Origin: a virus
Reading direction: 5' to 3' (one strand)
DNA length: 47,582 bases
IMG/VR virus record: IMGVR_UViG_3300048591_001401
Coordinates: 1 to 47,582 of that record
Part shown: positions 37,090 through 46,500 of the stretch, piece by piece
How the letters are laid out: every line of letters begins with the position of its first letter
Numbering within the stretch: the stretch's first letter is position 1
The notes under the pieces: generated by a model
What the model saw: the letters and a program-made list of their open reading frames with translations, nothing else
Databases searched by the model: none
Told to the model about the DNA's origin: nothing
Made by a program: the position numbers and the translations under genes

Positions 37090-40000
37090 ATCATTCCTTC
37101 TATCAATATTTGTTGTTGTGAAACTGTTTGTTGCAATTGTGCCACAGGCGATTGGCGTTGCTCGATCGGTGCGGTGAGGTAGCTCAACCCGCTCGATTCC
37201 TCGATCCAAGTGCCCTTGTAGAAAGTTCTGACGTCGAAAGCATACTCTGCTGCAATGGTGGCTTTGAGTTCGATGTCGATGTCGAGGTGGTTCAGGTTCA
37301 TGTGTACCGTGAAATCGCCAATGTTCGGGTGCGATGGCGGGGCGATGTGTTCCCACATCACGATGTTCGAGCCTGCGGGGCTGCCCGGGAAACTGTCGGC
37401 AGTGATGCGCACCTCGCCCACATCGGCTGCCTGCATTGTGCCGCCCGAATCGATGCCCAGCCACCAATGCACTTCCACGACGCCCGAAAAAAGCAGCTGC
37501 CCGTTGCCTCCTGCGTAGAGCAAGAGTTGGTTGAAAACAGCATCGGTATCGTGCGCAGGCCCTCCATGCCTGAACCCACCGCCTTGCCAAAATGCCGGTT
37601 CGGGGATTTGGGGCGGGAAAATTGTGAGTACCTGGTCGGGCCCTATTTCGGCATAGTCGGTTGAATCGGGGTGGATCGTTACGGGCGGGTGCAGCATTTC
37701 GGAAAGCGGGGTTTCTCCGCCGCCGTAGGCTTCATTATCATCGTAATAGCACATCGCCTCGGTTGTGAGGGCAGCCCAAGCAGCGTTTGAAATCGGGGTA
37801 TATACACCTCCGTCTATTCCGGTAATCCAATCGCCGTTTCGGTATTTGGTTTCGTTGAGGTTGTCTGCAAGCCAAACTTGTGTGCCTATTTTTACGCATT
37901 TATATATTTTACCGTCGTTACCAATATAGTTATCTACATAAGTGCCATTGGGAAGCAGCAATTCTTCTTCAGTAGCAGGGCGGACAAATCTGGCAGCAGA
38001 TCCTCCATTTTTTTGTATATCTATATTTGTGGTAATAACCTGATCGCCCTCTATATTGATAGAATAAGGGGTATCATCAGATGAATACATAGCTGAAAAT
38101 TCCAACAAACCGATGAAATCCCCATAAATTACATCTCTTATTCCGGTCCCTTTCGCGCTAAAATTAAACTCGTTTGTTCCTTCATTTGGTGCTAGCCAAT
38201 GTATTATGCCTTCTTCTTTTAATTTTTTCCCAGCGTTCGGATATATATATATGCCATCTGATTCTTGCACTGTATCCATCATACTGAACAATGTACGCCA
38301 ATTTGCAATTGATGGATATTCCCAAATATCTGAACTTGTTAATTTTCTAACATCAGTAATCGCCCACCAATTATACAAGGCCCCATATTCAACAGGTTTC
38401 CCTGTTACCAAATTCCCAATGTTGATATTGCCAAGCTTGTGCGTATGGCTCGTTTCCGTCAAAGTATTTTCCGTGGTGCTGTCGATTGTTGATGGAAGAC
38501 CAAGGTCAACAGCTTGGTTTGTCGTGAAATCCATGCCGAGGCCTGCCACTATATCGGCACCGCCGCCGCCCGTTGGTATTGTGGGTTTGTTGCGGATGAA
38601 ATCAGGGGCTTCCGTGTCGGATTGGTCCCAATCGGACTGGACTTGTTGAGCGGGCACAGTTGGTTTGTTGGGTATGAAATTTGGGCTTTCGGGGTCGGTT
38701 TCGCCCCAATCTGACTGCTGTTTTGTGAGGGCCACTGTTTTTGTTTTGCCGTCGGCGGAAGCCACCACGTCGATGCCCCGACCGACGATCATGGCAGTGT
38801 CGCCATTTTCGATACTGAATTGGTTGACATGGATGATGGCGGCAGTGTTTTCGGCGGGGAGTTCGGCAGGCGTGGACTGTGCGCCCATCACATCGGCAAC
38901 CATGTCGAGCGAGGTTGCAGCAGTTTCGATATAGGCAAAGCCTGACTGGCCGGGCATATAGAACCGATAGGCGACTGCGCCTTCGACGGGGCCCCATGAA
39001 ACAATGAAATCGCCAAGTGCCATATTTTCAAAAGGGGGCGTGTTTTCGAAAATGTCGAACGCGGGGTTGGGCACAGGGAGGGTTTCGCCGTTTTCGTTGA
39101 TTGCAGAGAGTTGGAAAAATGCACCTTGAGGTACCGATTGCAGCACGGTGCCAGAGCCGGGGATTTGCACGACGATGTTTGACGGCTCGGCCAGGTAACC
39201 AACGATTTCAGGCTCGTCGGACAAGGTCCATTCATATTCTTCTCCGCTGCCACCACCGGTTATTTTTTGCCAAGCGCGGTTTTTGAGGGCGTAGAATTCA
39301 TCGGTTTCGAAATTGCCGGGGATGCTGAGTTCTTGTTTGTCGGTGATTTCGAGGAGTTGTTTTGTGTTTTCGGCAATGGTAACCGGGGGGTGGGTTTTGC
39401 CGATCGTGCTGACGATGATGGCTTTTTCGGAGTTGGTATAGGCATCGTCGGTGCGCACAACAATTGTATCAATGTGGAGGCGGCCTTGCTGGGGCATCCA
39501 GGCATCGAGGGCGTCGAGTTCGGCGGGTGCAGCTGCATAGGCATCGGCAAGGGTTGTGTATTGGGCGCTGCCCATTACCGAAATAATCTTCCGGGAAGCA
39601 TTGCCAATTTCGTTGGTGGCGAAAATATGGTATAGTACGTAATTTCCCGTAGAAGCCTGCACGATCGCGCCGCCCGTGTTGAAGCAGATACGGGATGCAC
39701 CGCGGTAGATTGCATAGCCCGAATTGTGCACATAGCGGGGGAGGAAACCTTGTTGGTAGAGGATGGGGAGGCTGTCGGAGCTGGAGGGGATGGCGAGTTC
39801 AATGTCGTCGTGGAGCATGGTGCCGCCAACGACCGAGAACTTGGCGTGTGCATTGTCGCTGCCATCGCCGCCAAAGGATGTACCTGTAATTACAAGCCCG
39901 CTTTTTCGCCTGGCGTGGAATGCTTCGTGGAGGTAGAGGTGCATTTGTGGCTGCCACTCGCTGCCGTGGCGGTCGTCGCCGAAGTGGATGGGCTGGTGGA

Positions 40001-40442
40001 GGGTGGCGTCGTAGTAGAGGTTGGCCACTTCGGTTTTGTAGAGGTATATTTCGGTGAGCTGCTCGGCGGTGGGGTTGTGGACGACGCTGAGCACGTGCTT
40101 GAGTTTTTCGTCATCGTAGGAATAGAAAAAAATATAGCGGCCTTCGGCAATCGATCCGCTGAGGTCAATCGATTCGGGCTGGCTGCGTTTGTGAAAAGAA
40201 AGTTTGTGGCGGTATTGGTAGAAGCCGAAGGTAACCTGGAGCGGGGCGATAGAGAAGGTTTTTGTGCCGTTGTCCCAGGCAATCACGGTATCGGTGCCGC
40301 CTGCATATTCGAAGCCGCTCCAGCGCAGCACCACCGGGTCGCGCCAAAGGCTGTCGATCAGGTCTTTCAACTTTTGGTTGTTCCAGCCCTCGCGGGGCGT
40401 GTTGGCCAGCAGGCGTATGAGTTTTGTTTTGCCGTATTCCAT
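37086..40442 (-). CDS. Large tail / host-recognition protein with FISUMP segments
   Basis: A 1118-residue tail protein. Seen in order: an N-terminal virion part (to about residue 400), a fibronectin-like part (EYEWTLSDEPEIVGYLAEPS, near 400), two copies of a Q-S-D-W-x-x-x-D-x-E-x-P-x-F-I-x-N-K-P-T repeat (about 585-630), then FISUMP-type sequence in reversed order: the C-terminal half first (VEYGALYNWWAITDVRKL, about 680, with GKKLKEEG and FSAKGTGIRD) and the N-terminal half after it (DGKIYKCVKIGTQVWLADNL, about 850). The coding DNA at about 37840-38450 is much richer in A and T than the rest, suggesting a transferred segment. FISUMP parts may bind host surface. Stop overlaps the next ATG. 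Confidence 0.75.
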   Translation of the reverse strand: MEYGKTKLIRLLANTPREGWNNQKLKDLIDSLWRDPVVLRWSGFEYAGGTDTVIAWDNGTKTFSIAPLQVTFGFYQYRHKLSFHKRSQPESIDLSGSIAEGRYIFFYSYDDEKLKHVLSVVHNPTAEQLTEIYLYKTEVANLYYDATLHQPIHFGDDRHGSEWQPQMHLYLHEAFHARRKSGLVITGTSFGGDGSDNAHAKFSVVGGTMLHDDIELAIPSSSDSLPILYQQGFLPRYVHNSGYAIYRGASRICFNTGGAIVQASTGNYVLYHIFATNEIGNASRKIISVMGSAQYTTLADAYAAAPAELDALDAWMPQQGRLHIDTIVVRTDDAYTNSEKAIIVSTIGKTHPPVTIAENTKQLLEITDKQELSIPGNFETDEFYALKNRAWQKITGGGSGEEYEWTLSDEPEIVGYLAEPSNIVVQIPGSGTVLQSVPQGAFFQLSAINENGETLPVPNPAFDIFENTPPFENMALGDFIVSWGPVEGAVAYRFYMPGQSGFAYIETAATSLDMVADVMGAQSTPAELPAENTAAIIHVNQFSIENGDTAMIVGRGIDVVASADGKTKTVALTKQQSDWGETDPESPNFIPNKPTVPAQQVQSDWDQSDTEAPDFIRNKPTIPTGGGGADIVAGLGMDFTTNQAVDLGLPSTIDSTTENTLTETSHTHKLGNINIGNLVTGKPVEYGALYNWWAITDVRKLTSSDIWEYPSIANWRTLFSMMDTVQESDGIYIYPNAGKKLKEEGIIHWLAPNEGTNEFNFSAKGTGIRDVIYGDFIGLLEFSAMYSSDDTPYSINIEGDQVITTNIDIQKNGGSAARFVRPATEEELLLPNGTYVDNYIGNDGKIYKCVKIGTQVWLADNLNETKYRNGDWITGIDGGVYTPISNAAWAALTTEAMCYYDDNEAYGGGETPLSEMLHPPVTIHPDSTDYAEIGPDQVLTIFPPQIPEPAFWQGGGFRHGGPAHDTDAVFNQLLLYAGGNGQLLFSGVVEVHWWLGIDSGGTMQAADVGEVRITADSFPGSPAGSNIVMWEHIAPPSHPNIGDFTVHMNLNHLDIDIELKATIAAEYAFDVRTFYKGTWIEESSGLSYLTAPIEQRQSPVAQLQQTVSQQQILIEGMI

Positions 40443-40446
40443 GTCA

Positions 40447-40474
40447 GTTCAAAGTTCAGAGTTCAAAGTTGGGT
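40447..40474. repeat. 7-bp repeat, four units
   Basis: GTTCAAA, GTTCAGA, GTTCAAA and GTTGGGT fill the gap between two tail genes and touch the stop codon at 40475. Confidence 0.9.
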
Positions 40475-42277
40475 TCATACCTTATATCCCTTGATTTTTG
40501 TGGTGCCAATGGAGTCCAGTCCGAAAGTGGTTTCCATTTCTTCGATCACGAACTCGCCTTTTTCGGTGTTGAACTTGCTGAAAATATTGTCGGCCACAAA
40601 GGACAGCGCGTTGAGCGGGAAGTTGAATTCAGCCTCTACGGGCAGGCGTGTTTTCCAGAATCGCGCCCAGTTTTTCCAACGCGTTTCGAAAAGGCCTGCG
40701 GGGCCTTCCCACGAAAAGCGCGGGATGGTCAGCCCCGAAGAGAAAATGCGCAGCGAGAAATCGGAATAAGCGCGGCGCATAGTGGCGAGGTTCCCGCGTT
40801 GGTTGGCCTGCAACTGAAAAGCACCGAGGATGCCCGTCATTCCGCGCAGAGTTGAAACCGATGTTTTGATTTCCTCCTCTTCGTCGGCAGCACCATATAT
40901 ATATGGCTGCGGCCCCGAGCTCACAAACTTCCATCCGATTGTGTCGATTTGTTCTTCCTGTCGGTTGATGTTTTCCTGCTCAATTACGACCCATGTGTAT
41001 TCATATATGCCGTTTTGGTCGAGCACAAGGCGGAGTTCGCCAAATTCAGGCTCGGCAATATCGTTCAGCAACAACAAGGTATTTACAGGTTCTTTGAAAT
41101 CGGCCCAGCGTTCGGAGAGGTCTTCGAAGCCAGAGCCGAACAGCTTGTCGTCCTTGTCGTATTCGGGTTTGAATTTCAGCCTCACGTTTTTTTGTTCCCC
41201 TGGGCTGAAATCGCCCACGATATATTTTGCGATGTCGATTGACGGGCTTGTGAGGATAGAATTGCGGTCGATGATATCGACGGTGCTGTCGGTCTTGAAA
41301 AAAAAGATATAGTTGAGCGAATTTTGGATGCCCAGCAGGAAATCTTTCATGGAAACACGGGGCAGCAAGTCGGCATAGTTGAACGGCTTGAGCTGCCAGC
41401 TCACATTTGTGATCTTGCCTACTTCCAACGCCGAGTACTCGTTGGTTTCGGGGTCCCAAGTATATATGTATTCGGGGTACACCGCCAACACCATGTCGAT
41501 GATGTTGAAATTGTTGAAGATCATTGCATTTTTTGTGAAGTTGGCGAACAACATGCCGGGGATGAGCATGTCGTTTCGTTTGACAAACCACTTGTTCATG
41601 CGGAGCGATTCTTTGATGACATATTTCAAATGGAGGAAGGGGGTAACCACCGCTCCCTCTTTGATGGGCCATAGAGGTGCGCTCACTTGGGGGTTGACGG
41701 CGTAGAAATAATTTTTCCAATGCGCGTTTTGCAGTACGCTGCGGGTTTCTTCGCGGGTCACCCATTTGTTGTTTTCGTCGCGAACGGTGGTTTCGGTAGT
41801 TTCCTCGCGGCCGATTCCGTCCCAAAACCCGGGGTTGAAGATCCACTGGAACCCGTAATCGTCGGTATCGTCGTCATAAGCAGGCTTATGCTCCATGTTT
41901 TGGGTTTCGGGCCATGGCATGTCGGGCAGTTTCTTCTCGCGCTGCACCTTGCCGAAGTTCCCCAGTTCGCTGCGGAGCCATCCGCTGTATGTGTCTTTGT
42001 TGGCCGATTGGATGATGACGGTGCCAAGTGCCAACAGCACACCGCTGAACCTGATTTCGAAGCCGGGGAACTCGCGTGAAGTGGCGTTTGAGTATTTCTC
42101 GAACCGCTCGGGGTTGCCAAACTCGGCGCGGGTGTTGTCGTTCACGGGAATCGATATACCCAGGGCGATGTCGCCGGGCATGGAATCCATGAAACAAGCG
42201 GGGTTTGTGCGCGTGATGCGCACCGAAGCCGATTCGTCGAGCAGCAGGGGGCGGTTGTTGAGTTTGAATTCGAGCAT
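40475..42277 (-). CDS. Tail tip / tail-associated structural protein
   Basis: The start at 42277 (MLEFKLNNRPLLLDESASVR) gives 600 residues; an ATG at 42301 is in the repeat. The first 110 residues are beta-rich (SVRITRTNPACFMDSMPGDI, FEIRFSGVLLALGTVIIQSA), the middle has long Trp- and Tyr-rich segments (DYGFQWIFNPGFWDGIGREE), and residues about 290-400 (LLPRVSMKDFLLGIQNSLNY, FFFKTDSTVDIIDRNSILTS) resemble the base domain of phage tail-hub proteins. Order tape measure, distal-tail, then this protein fits a Tal-type hub. Confidence 0.75.
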   Translation of the reverse strand: MLEFKLNNRPLLLDESASVRITRTNPACFMDSMPGDIALGISIPVNDNTRAEFGNPERFEKYSNATSREFPGFEIRFSGVLLALGTVIIQSANKDTYSGWLRSELGNFGKVQREKKLPDMPWPETQNMEHKPAYDDDTDDYGFQWIFNPGFWDGIGREETTETTVRDENNKWVTREETRSVLQNAHWKNYFYAVNPQVSAPLWPIKEGAVVTPFLHLKYVIKESLRMNKWFVKRNDMLIPGMLFANFTKNAMIFNNFNIIDMVLAVYPEYIYTWDPETNEYSALEVGKITNVSWQLKPFNYADLLPRVSMKDFLLGIQNSLNYIFFFKTDSTVDIIDRNSILTSPSIDIAKYIVGDFSPGEQKNVRLKFKPEYDKDDKLFGSGFEDLSERWADFKEPVNTLLLLNDIAEPEFGELRLVLDQNGIYEYTWVVIEQENINRQEEQIDTIGWKFVSSGPQPYIYGAADEEEEIKTSVSTLRGMTGILGAFQLQANQRGNLATMRRAYSDFSLRIFSSGLTIPRFSWEGPAGLFETRWKNWARFWKTRLPVEAEFNFPLNALSFVADNIFSKFNTEKGEFVIEEMETTFGLDSIGTTKIKGYKV

Positions 42278-42281
42278 AACG

Positions 42282-42316
42282 GTTCCGAGTTTAGGGTTCA
42301 AAGTTTAAAGTGGAAT
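42282..42316. repeat. 7-bp repeat, five units
   Basis: GTTCCGA, GTTTAGG, GTTCAAA, GTTTAAA and GTGGAAT lie between two tail genes. The third unit equals the unit at 40447-40453. Confidence 0.9.
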
Positions 42317-42370
42317 GTGCAAGCATGGCGCTATTTTTTTTTCTTGGTACTTTTTCTCTCAATACTATTG

Positions 42371-43564
42371 TTAGTAGGCTTCTTCAAGTTCTATGTCAAC
42401 CGATTGGAGGTCGTTCATTGAATCGGTGAGCGCGAGTTCGGTGCTTGTGATGATTACGGGGACAAGCGAGTAATCAGTGATGTGCGTTGAATTGTTGGAA
42501 GGAGGGATGGCGAGCCAGGCATTTTGTGTGTCGAGCAAAATATCGAGGGCTTCCATTTCGGCCTTGGTTTTGAAGCCGCTGTTGATGTTCCATTTCCGGG
42601 TGCGCGATTTTGAGCTCACGAAGCGGGTGCGGTTTTTTGACCCCATGCCAGAGATGAAGTTTTTGTTTGCGATATTGCGCTGCCCAGATGGTGCATATTT
42701 CACTGCGCCATTGAGCCAAATAGTTTCTGCACCGCCACCGATACCGTTATCGACAAACAGGTAGTAATTGTTTTCGTAGTATTTGTGGTCGAGTATGAAA
42801 GTGCGTTTTTCGACGCTGGGCGAGCTATCAATCCACACTTCGTAATATAGCAGTTTTGCGGAGCCGATGACAGGGTAGAATTGAAGTCCGCGCGGTTGGA
42901 CGCTGAATTCGAACATGACATTGTACCACATAGTTCCCTCTCCGGAATAATCAACAGTGCTGCCATCAGAATAGTATGCTTTGGCTTTCAATGAGAACGG
43001 GAATGTTGTGGTGGGGGGTTTCCACCACAATTTCACAGGCGTGTTTGGGCCTATGTGTTGAACGACCGGCATATAATTGAGCCATTTGCCGCCTTGCGAA
43101 TAGTGGGAAAACCAAGATTCTCCGGCATCGTTGAGCCTGGCGAGCATCAGGCTGTCGAGTTTGCCTTTCACTACAAAAATAGTTCCCCAAGCAGATTGGA
43201 AAGATTCTTGCAAGTCGCCATTGCTATCGATGTAGCGTTCGCCTGCGAAAAGCTGCACATCGTATGCGAGATTTTCGTAACCGTGCCAGCGGCCTTCGTA
43301 TTCTGATGGAATAGGCCATTTCATGTCGAAATTATGGTGCTGGTCCACATAGCCCGAAATATTGAATTCGGCAACACCTGCAGCATCGGGCGCAATGGCG
43401 TCGATGAAAGGCGAGCCGAACAGCAGATTGTCGGCGCTGACGATTTTGAGCAGGATCTTGTAATCGGTAGCGTTGGCGGGTGCGCCGCTTGTGGTGGCTT
43501 TCACGCGGATGTCGTTACCGGAGAGGTGTGTGGAGTTGTTGGCTATTTCGGAGATAGTGATCAT
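42371..43564 (-). CDS. Distal-tail-like protein
   Basis: This 397-residue, beta-rich protein directly follows the tape measure, the usual place of the distal tail protein. Typical pieces: DIRVKATTSGAPANATDYKI, VDQHHNFDMKWPIPSEYEGR, ENLAYDVQLFAGERYIDSNG, and a C-terminal part with KTKAEMEALDILLDTQNAWL similar to a region of Bacteroidetes phage tail proteins. It ends in acidic SVDIELEEAY. Structural role inferred from order and size. Confidence 0.75.
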   Translation of the reverse strand: MITISEIANNSTHLSGNDIRVKATTSGAPANATDYKILLKIVSADNLLFGSPFIDAIAPDAAGVAEFNISGYVDQHHNFDMKWPIPSEYEGRWHGYENLAYDVQLFAGERYIDSNGDLQESFQSAWGTIFVVKGKLDSLMLARLNDAGESWFSHYSQGGKWLNYMPVVQHIGPNTPVKLWWKPPTTTFPFSLKAKAYYSDGSTVDYSGEGTMWYNVMFEFSVQPRGLQFYPVIGSAKLLYYEVWIDSSPSVEKRTFILDHKYYENNYYLFVDNGIGGGAETIWLNGAVKYAPSGQRNIANKNFISGMGSKNRTRFVSSKSRTRKWNINSGFKTKAEMEALDILLDTQNAWLAIPPSNNSTHITDYSLVPVIITSTELALTDSMNDLQSVDIELEEAY

Positions 43565-43575
43565 AGTTTATTTTT

Positions 43576-43593
43576 TTGGACGATTTGGACTAT
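43576..43593. repeat. 9-bp TTGGAC repeat before distal tail gene
   Basis: TTGGACGAT and TTGGACTAT lie between the distal-tail ATG (43564) and the tape measure stop (43599). Confidence 0.8.
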
Positions 43594-43598
43594 TGGTT

Positions 43599-46500
43599 TC
43601 ATAAGCCGCGGGTGTTTTGAATGTCGGTATAGTTGCGGTCGGCTTTGCGGATGTCTTCTATGGAGGCGAAAACTTTGAGGTTTTTGAGTTCGCGCATGGC
43701 GGCGGTGTTTTGGCGGATGAGTTCGGCGAGATCGGGGGATTGAAGGGATTGGGAAGATTGATGGGATTGAGGGGATTGGGGGGGTTGGGAAGTGAAGCCG
43801 CCGGAGGAATAGCTTTGGGCGGGGATTGCCTGGACTATTTGTCGCAGATCCAGCCGGGCAAGGGAACCGTTTCGGCGGGCAATTTCGAAAATATCCAGAA
43901 TGGGTTTTATTTGCGGGTTTTGGGTGCCTTCTTTTGGGAGGACGTATTCGCTTTTGTGGAGCTGCACCAATTCGGCTTCCTCGTATTTGCCACCTGGGGC
44001 TGTGTATCCTGCAAAGCCTCCTGTGGCCATTGATTTCACGTTTTTTCGCTGTGCGTTGGCAACGCCCAACTGCAGGATGCCTGTTGCGCCAAGCAACACT
44101 GCCGAAATTGTGCCGCCAATGGGGCCTAACTGCGCATAACCTTGCATGATTGCCGCTGCTGTGCTGGCAATGATTTGGGCGGCTGTAACTGCAAAATTGA
44201 GGTCGGCGTATTTTTTGCGGATTTCTTTTTTCTTCTCCTCATTGTCGCCAGCTTTTTCGAGCTCCATGTCCATGAGGGTAGCGACAAGGTTACCTGCCAT
44301 GTAGCTTATTTCGGCTACTTGTTCGGCTTTTTGCTGTTTGATTTTCAGGCGGTCGTCTTCGGCTTCGCGTGTAATGCGGGTAAGGTTGTCCTGGTATTCC
44401 TGTTCGCCGATTTTCCCGGCCTGCCACATGGCTTCGTTCATTGCCAGTTTTCCATCAACGGTTTCCTGGTATTGTGCGAGGGCGTAGTCGAGGGCGGGGT
44501 CGGATTGTTCGGTTTCGTCGGTTTGCAGGTTGGTTGCTATACTGACATCGGACAGGGCAGCTTGTTTTTCGATGGCGGCAATGAATGCTTCGAAAGCTCC
44601 TTCGCCCTGTTTTGCGAAGTATTTGCGGACGGCTTCGGATTGGGCTTCGGCATCGGCAGCGAGGAGGGCGGCGAGGTCGGGGGAATCTGTTGGAGTTGTT
44701 GGACTGGTTGGGGTGGTGGCTGGGGCGTCGGTATTTTGGACGATGGGGACGGTGGGGTCTTTTTCGATGATGCCTGTGAGGTATTGTTTTTTGGCGTTGA
44801 GTTCTTTTTCTTTTTCGAGCATGTTGCCGAGCTGTGAATTTACGTTACGGACAGCAAAAGCGGCTGCGTTGCCGCCGCTTGCTATGCCGTTCCAGAGTTT
44901 TTGCCAAACAGTTGGGTCGGTATTTTCGCCAGATTGAATGTCGATAAGTTCTTTGTCGATTTCGACGAGTTTTTCTTTTGCGGCTTGGACACGTGCTTGT
45001 TTGAGGAGGGCTTTTGTATAGTTTTCGGTAGCGGTGGTGGCTTCCTGTGTATTTATTTTTTCGAGGGTAAGGTTTCCGAAGTATTTGGGCGAAATTCGGT
45101 TGAGTTCGGCTAGGGCGGCTTTCCGCTCGTCGAGGGAACGTTTTTCGTTTTTGGCTGCTTGGAGGAGGAGTTCGACATTTGTTTTTTGTTCGGCTATGTT
45201 TTTTGCGGCTTCGGTTTCGACATCGTTCAACAATTTTTTTGCGGCGGTAGCTTGGTTGACATGTTTTGAATATTGCCAAATAGCTGCGCCCACGGCGATG
45301 ATGACGGCCAGAGCTGCGCCGATTGGGTTTGCTTTGACTGCTACGTTCCAGGCGCGTTGGGCGATGGTGGCGATTTTGATTTGCCCGGTGAGCAAAGCTT
45401 TGACTGTGATATAGGCACGTTCGGCAGCGAGGCCGAGTTTTGAGGTCATCAGTGCGAGGCGTTTTTCGGCAGTATTGAGTTTGAGGGCGATTGTGTAGGC
45501 GGCAATTGCGGCTGCCGAACTGATGATGATGGGGTAATACTGTTTTGTGATGCGGATTATCTGCACCATTGCCTTGATGAAATAGGTGAGGGCATTGGTG
45601 CTGACAAGTATGGCAGGAGAAAGGTTTTCGCCCAGCTCGCGGGTAATCAAAGAAATATTTTTTCGTGCTTTTTCAAGTTGAGCCTGGCGGGTGTTGTTTT
45701 TGATATTGAATTCTTCGGTGAGCGAAGTGCCTTTTTCGAATTCGATGTTGGCAAGGGCTTGCTGTTCGCGGAGCGTGTCGGTGCTTTTTGCAAGCCTCAA
45801 CAGCACGTTTGTTCCCCTGGTTCCGTCGACACCTAGTGAATCGAGTTTGCGAATCATCTCAGCCATTCCATCGTTGTTGCCATTCAGCCCTTCGAGTAAT
45901 CGAACTAAAGCTTCGTTTGCATCGGTTTCCAACAAAGTTGTGAAATCGGCGACAGACATGTTGGCGACAGAAGCGAAAGTAGCGGTGTCCTTGAACATAT
46001 TTGGAATAACCTGTGCAAAAGTAGTTGCTGAAATTTCGCTTGTTTGGGCGAGTTGGTCGAGGGTGGAAGCAAGCCCCAATACCTGTGGGGCAGAAATACC
46101 GGCAGCGGGGGCAAGCCCAGCCATGCGCGATGTGAATTCAACCAAGTATCCCTCGTTGGCAGTAGAGGCAGCACCAAGTGCGTTGATTGTAGAGCCCACT
46201 TTTAGCAATGCCTGTTCGGTGCCAAATTGCTCTTCAAGGTTAAATATTTGGGTAAGCTTGCCCAATTTTCGGACAGTTTCTTCGATGTCGCCGCCGAGGT
46301 CTTCGTTGAGTGCCACGTTAATTTTATCGGCAGCGCGGACAAAGCCTTCGATATCTTCAACGTTATCCTTTCCAAGTTTCCCGGCGATACGTGCAAGTCC
46401 CAGCAAGTCTTCCTGGGCGGTTCGTGTGTCAATTTTTTGCAGCTCTTTGTCGAGGCCAATCACTTCGTCGCGGGTGAGCCCTGTTGTTTTTTGGACATCG

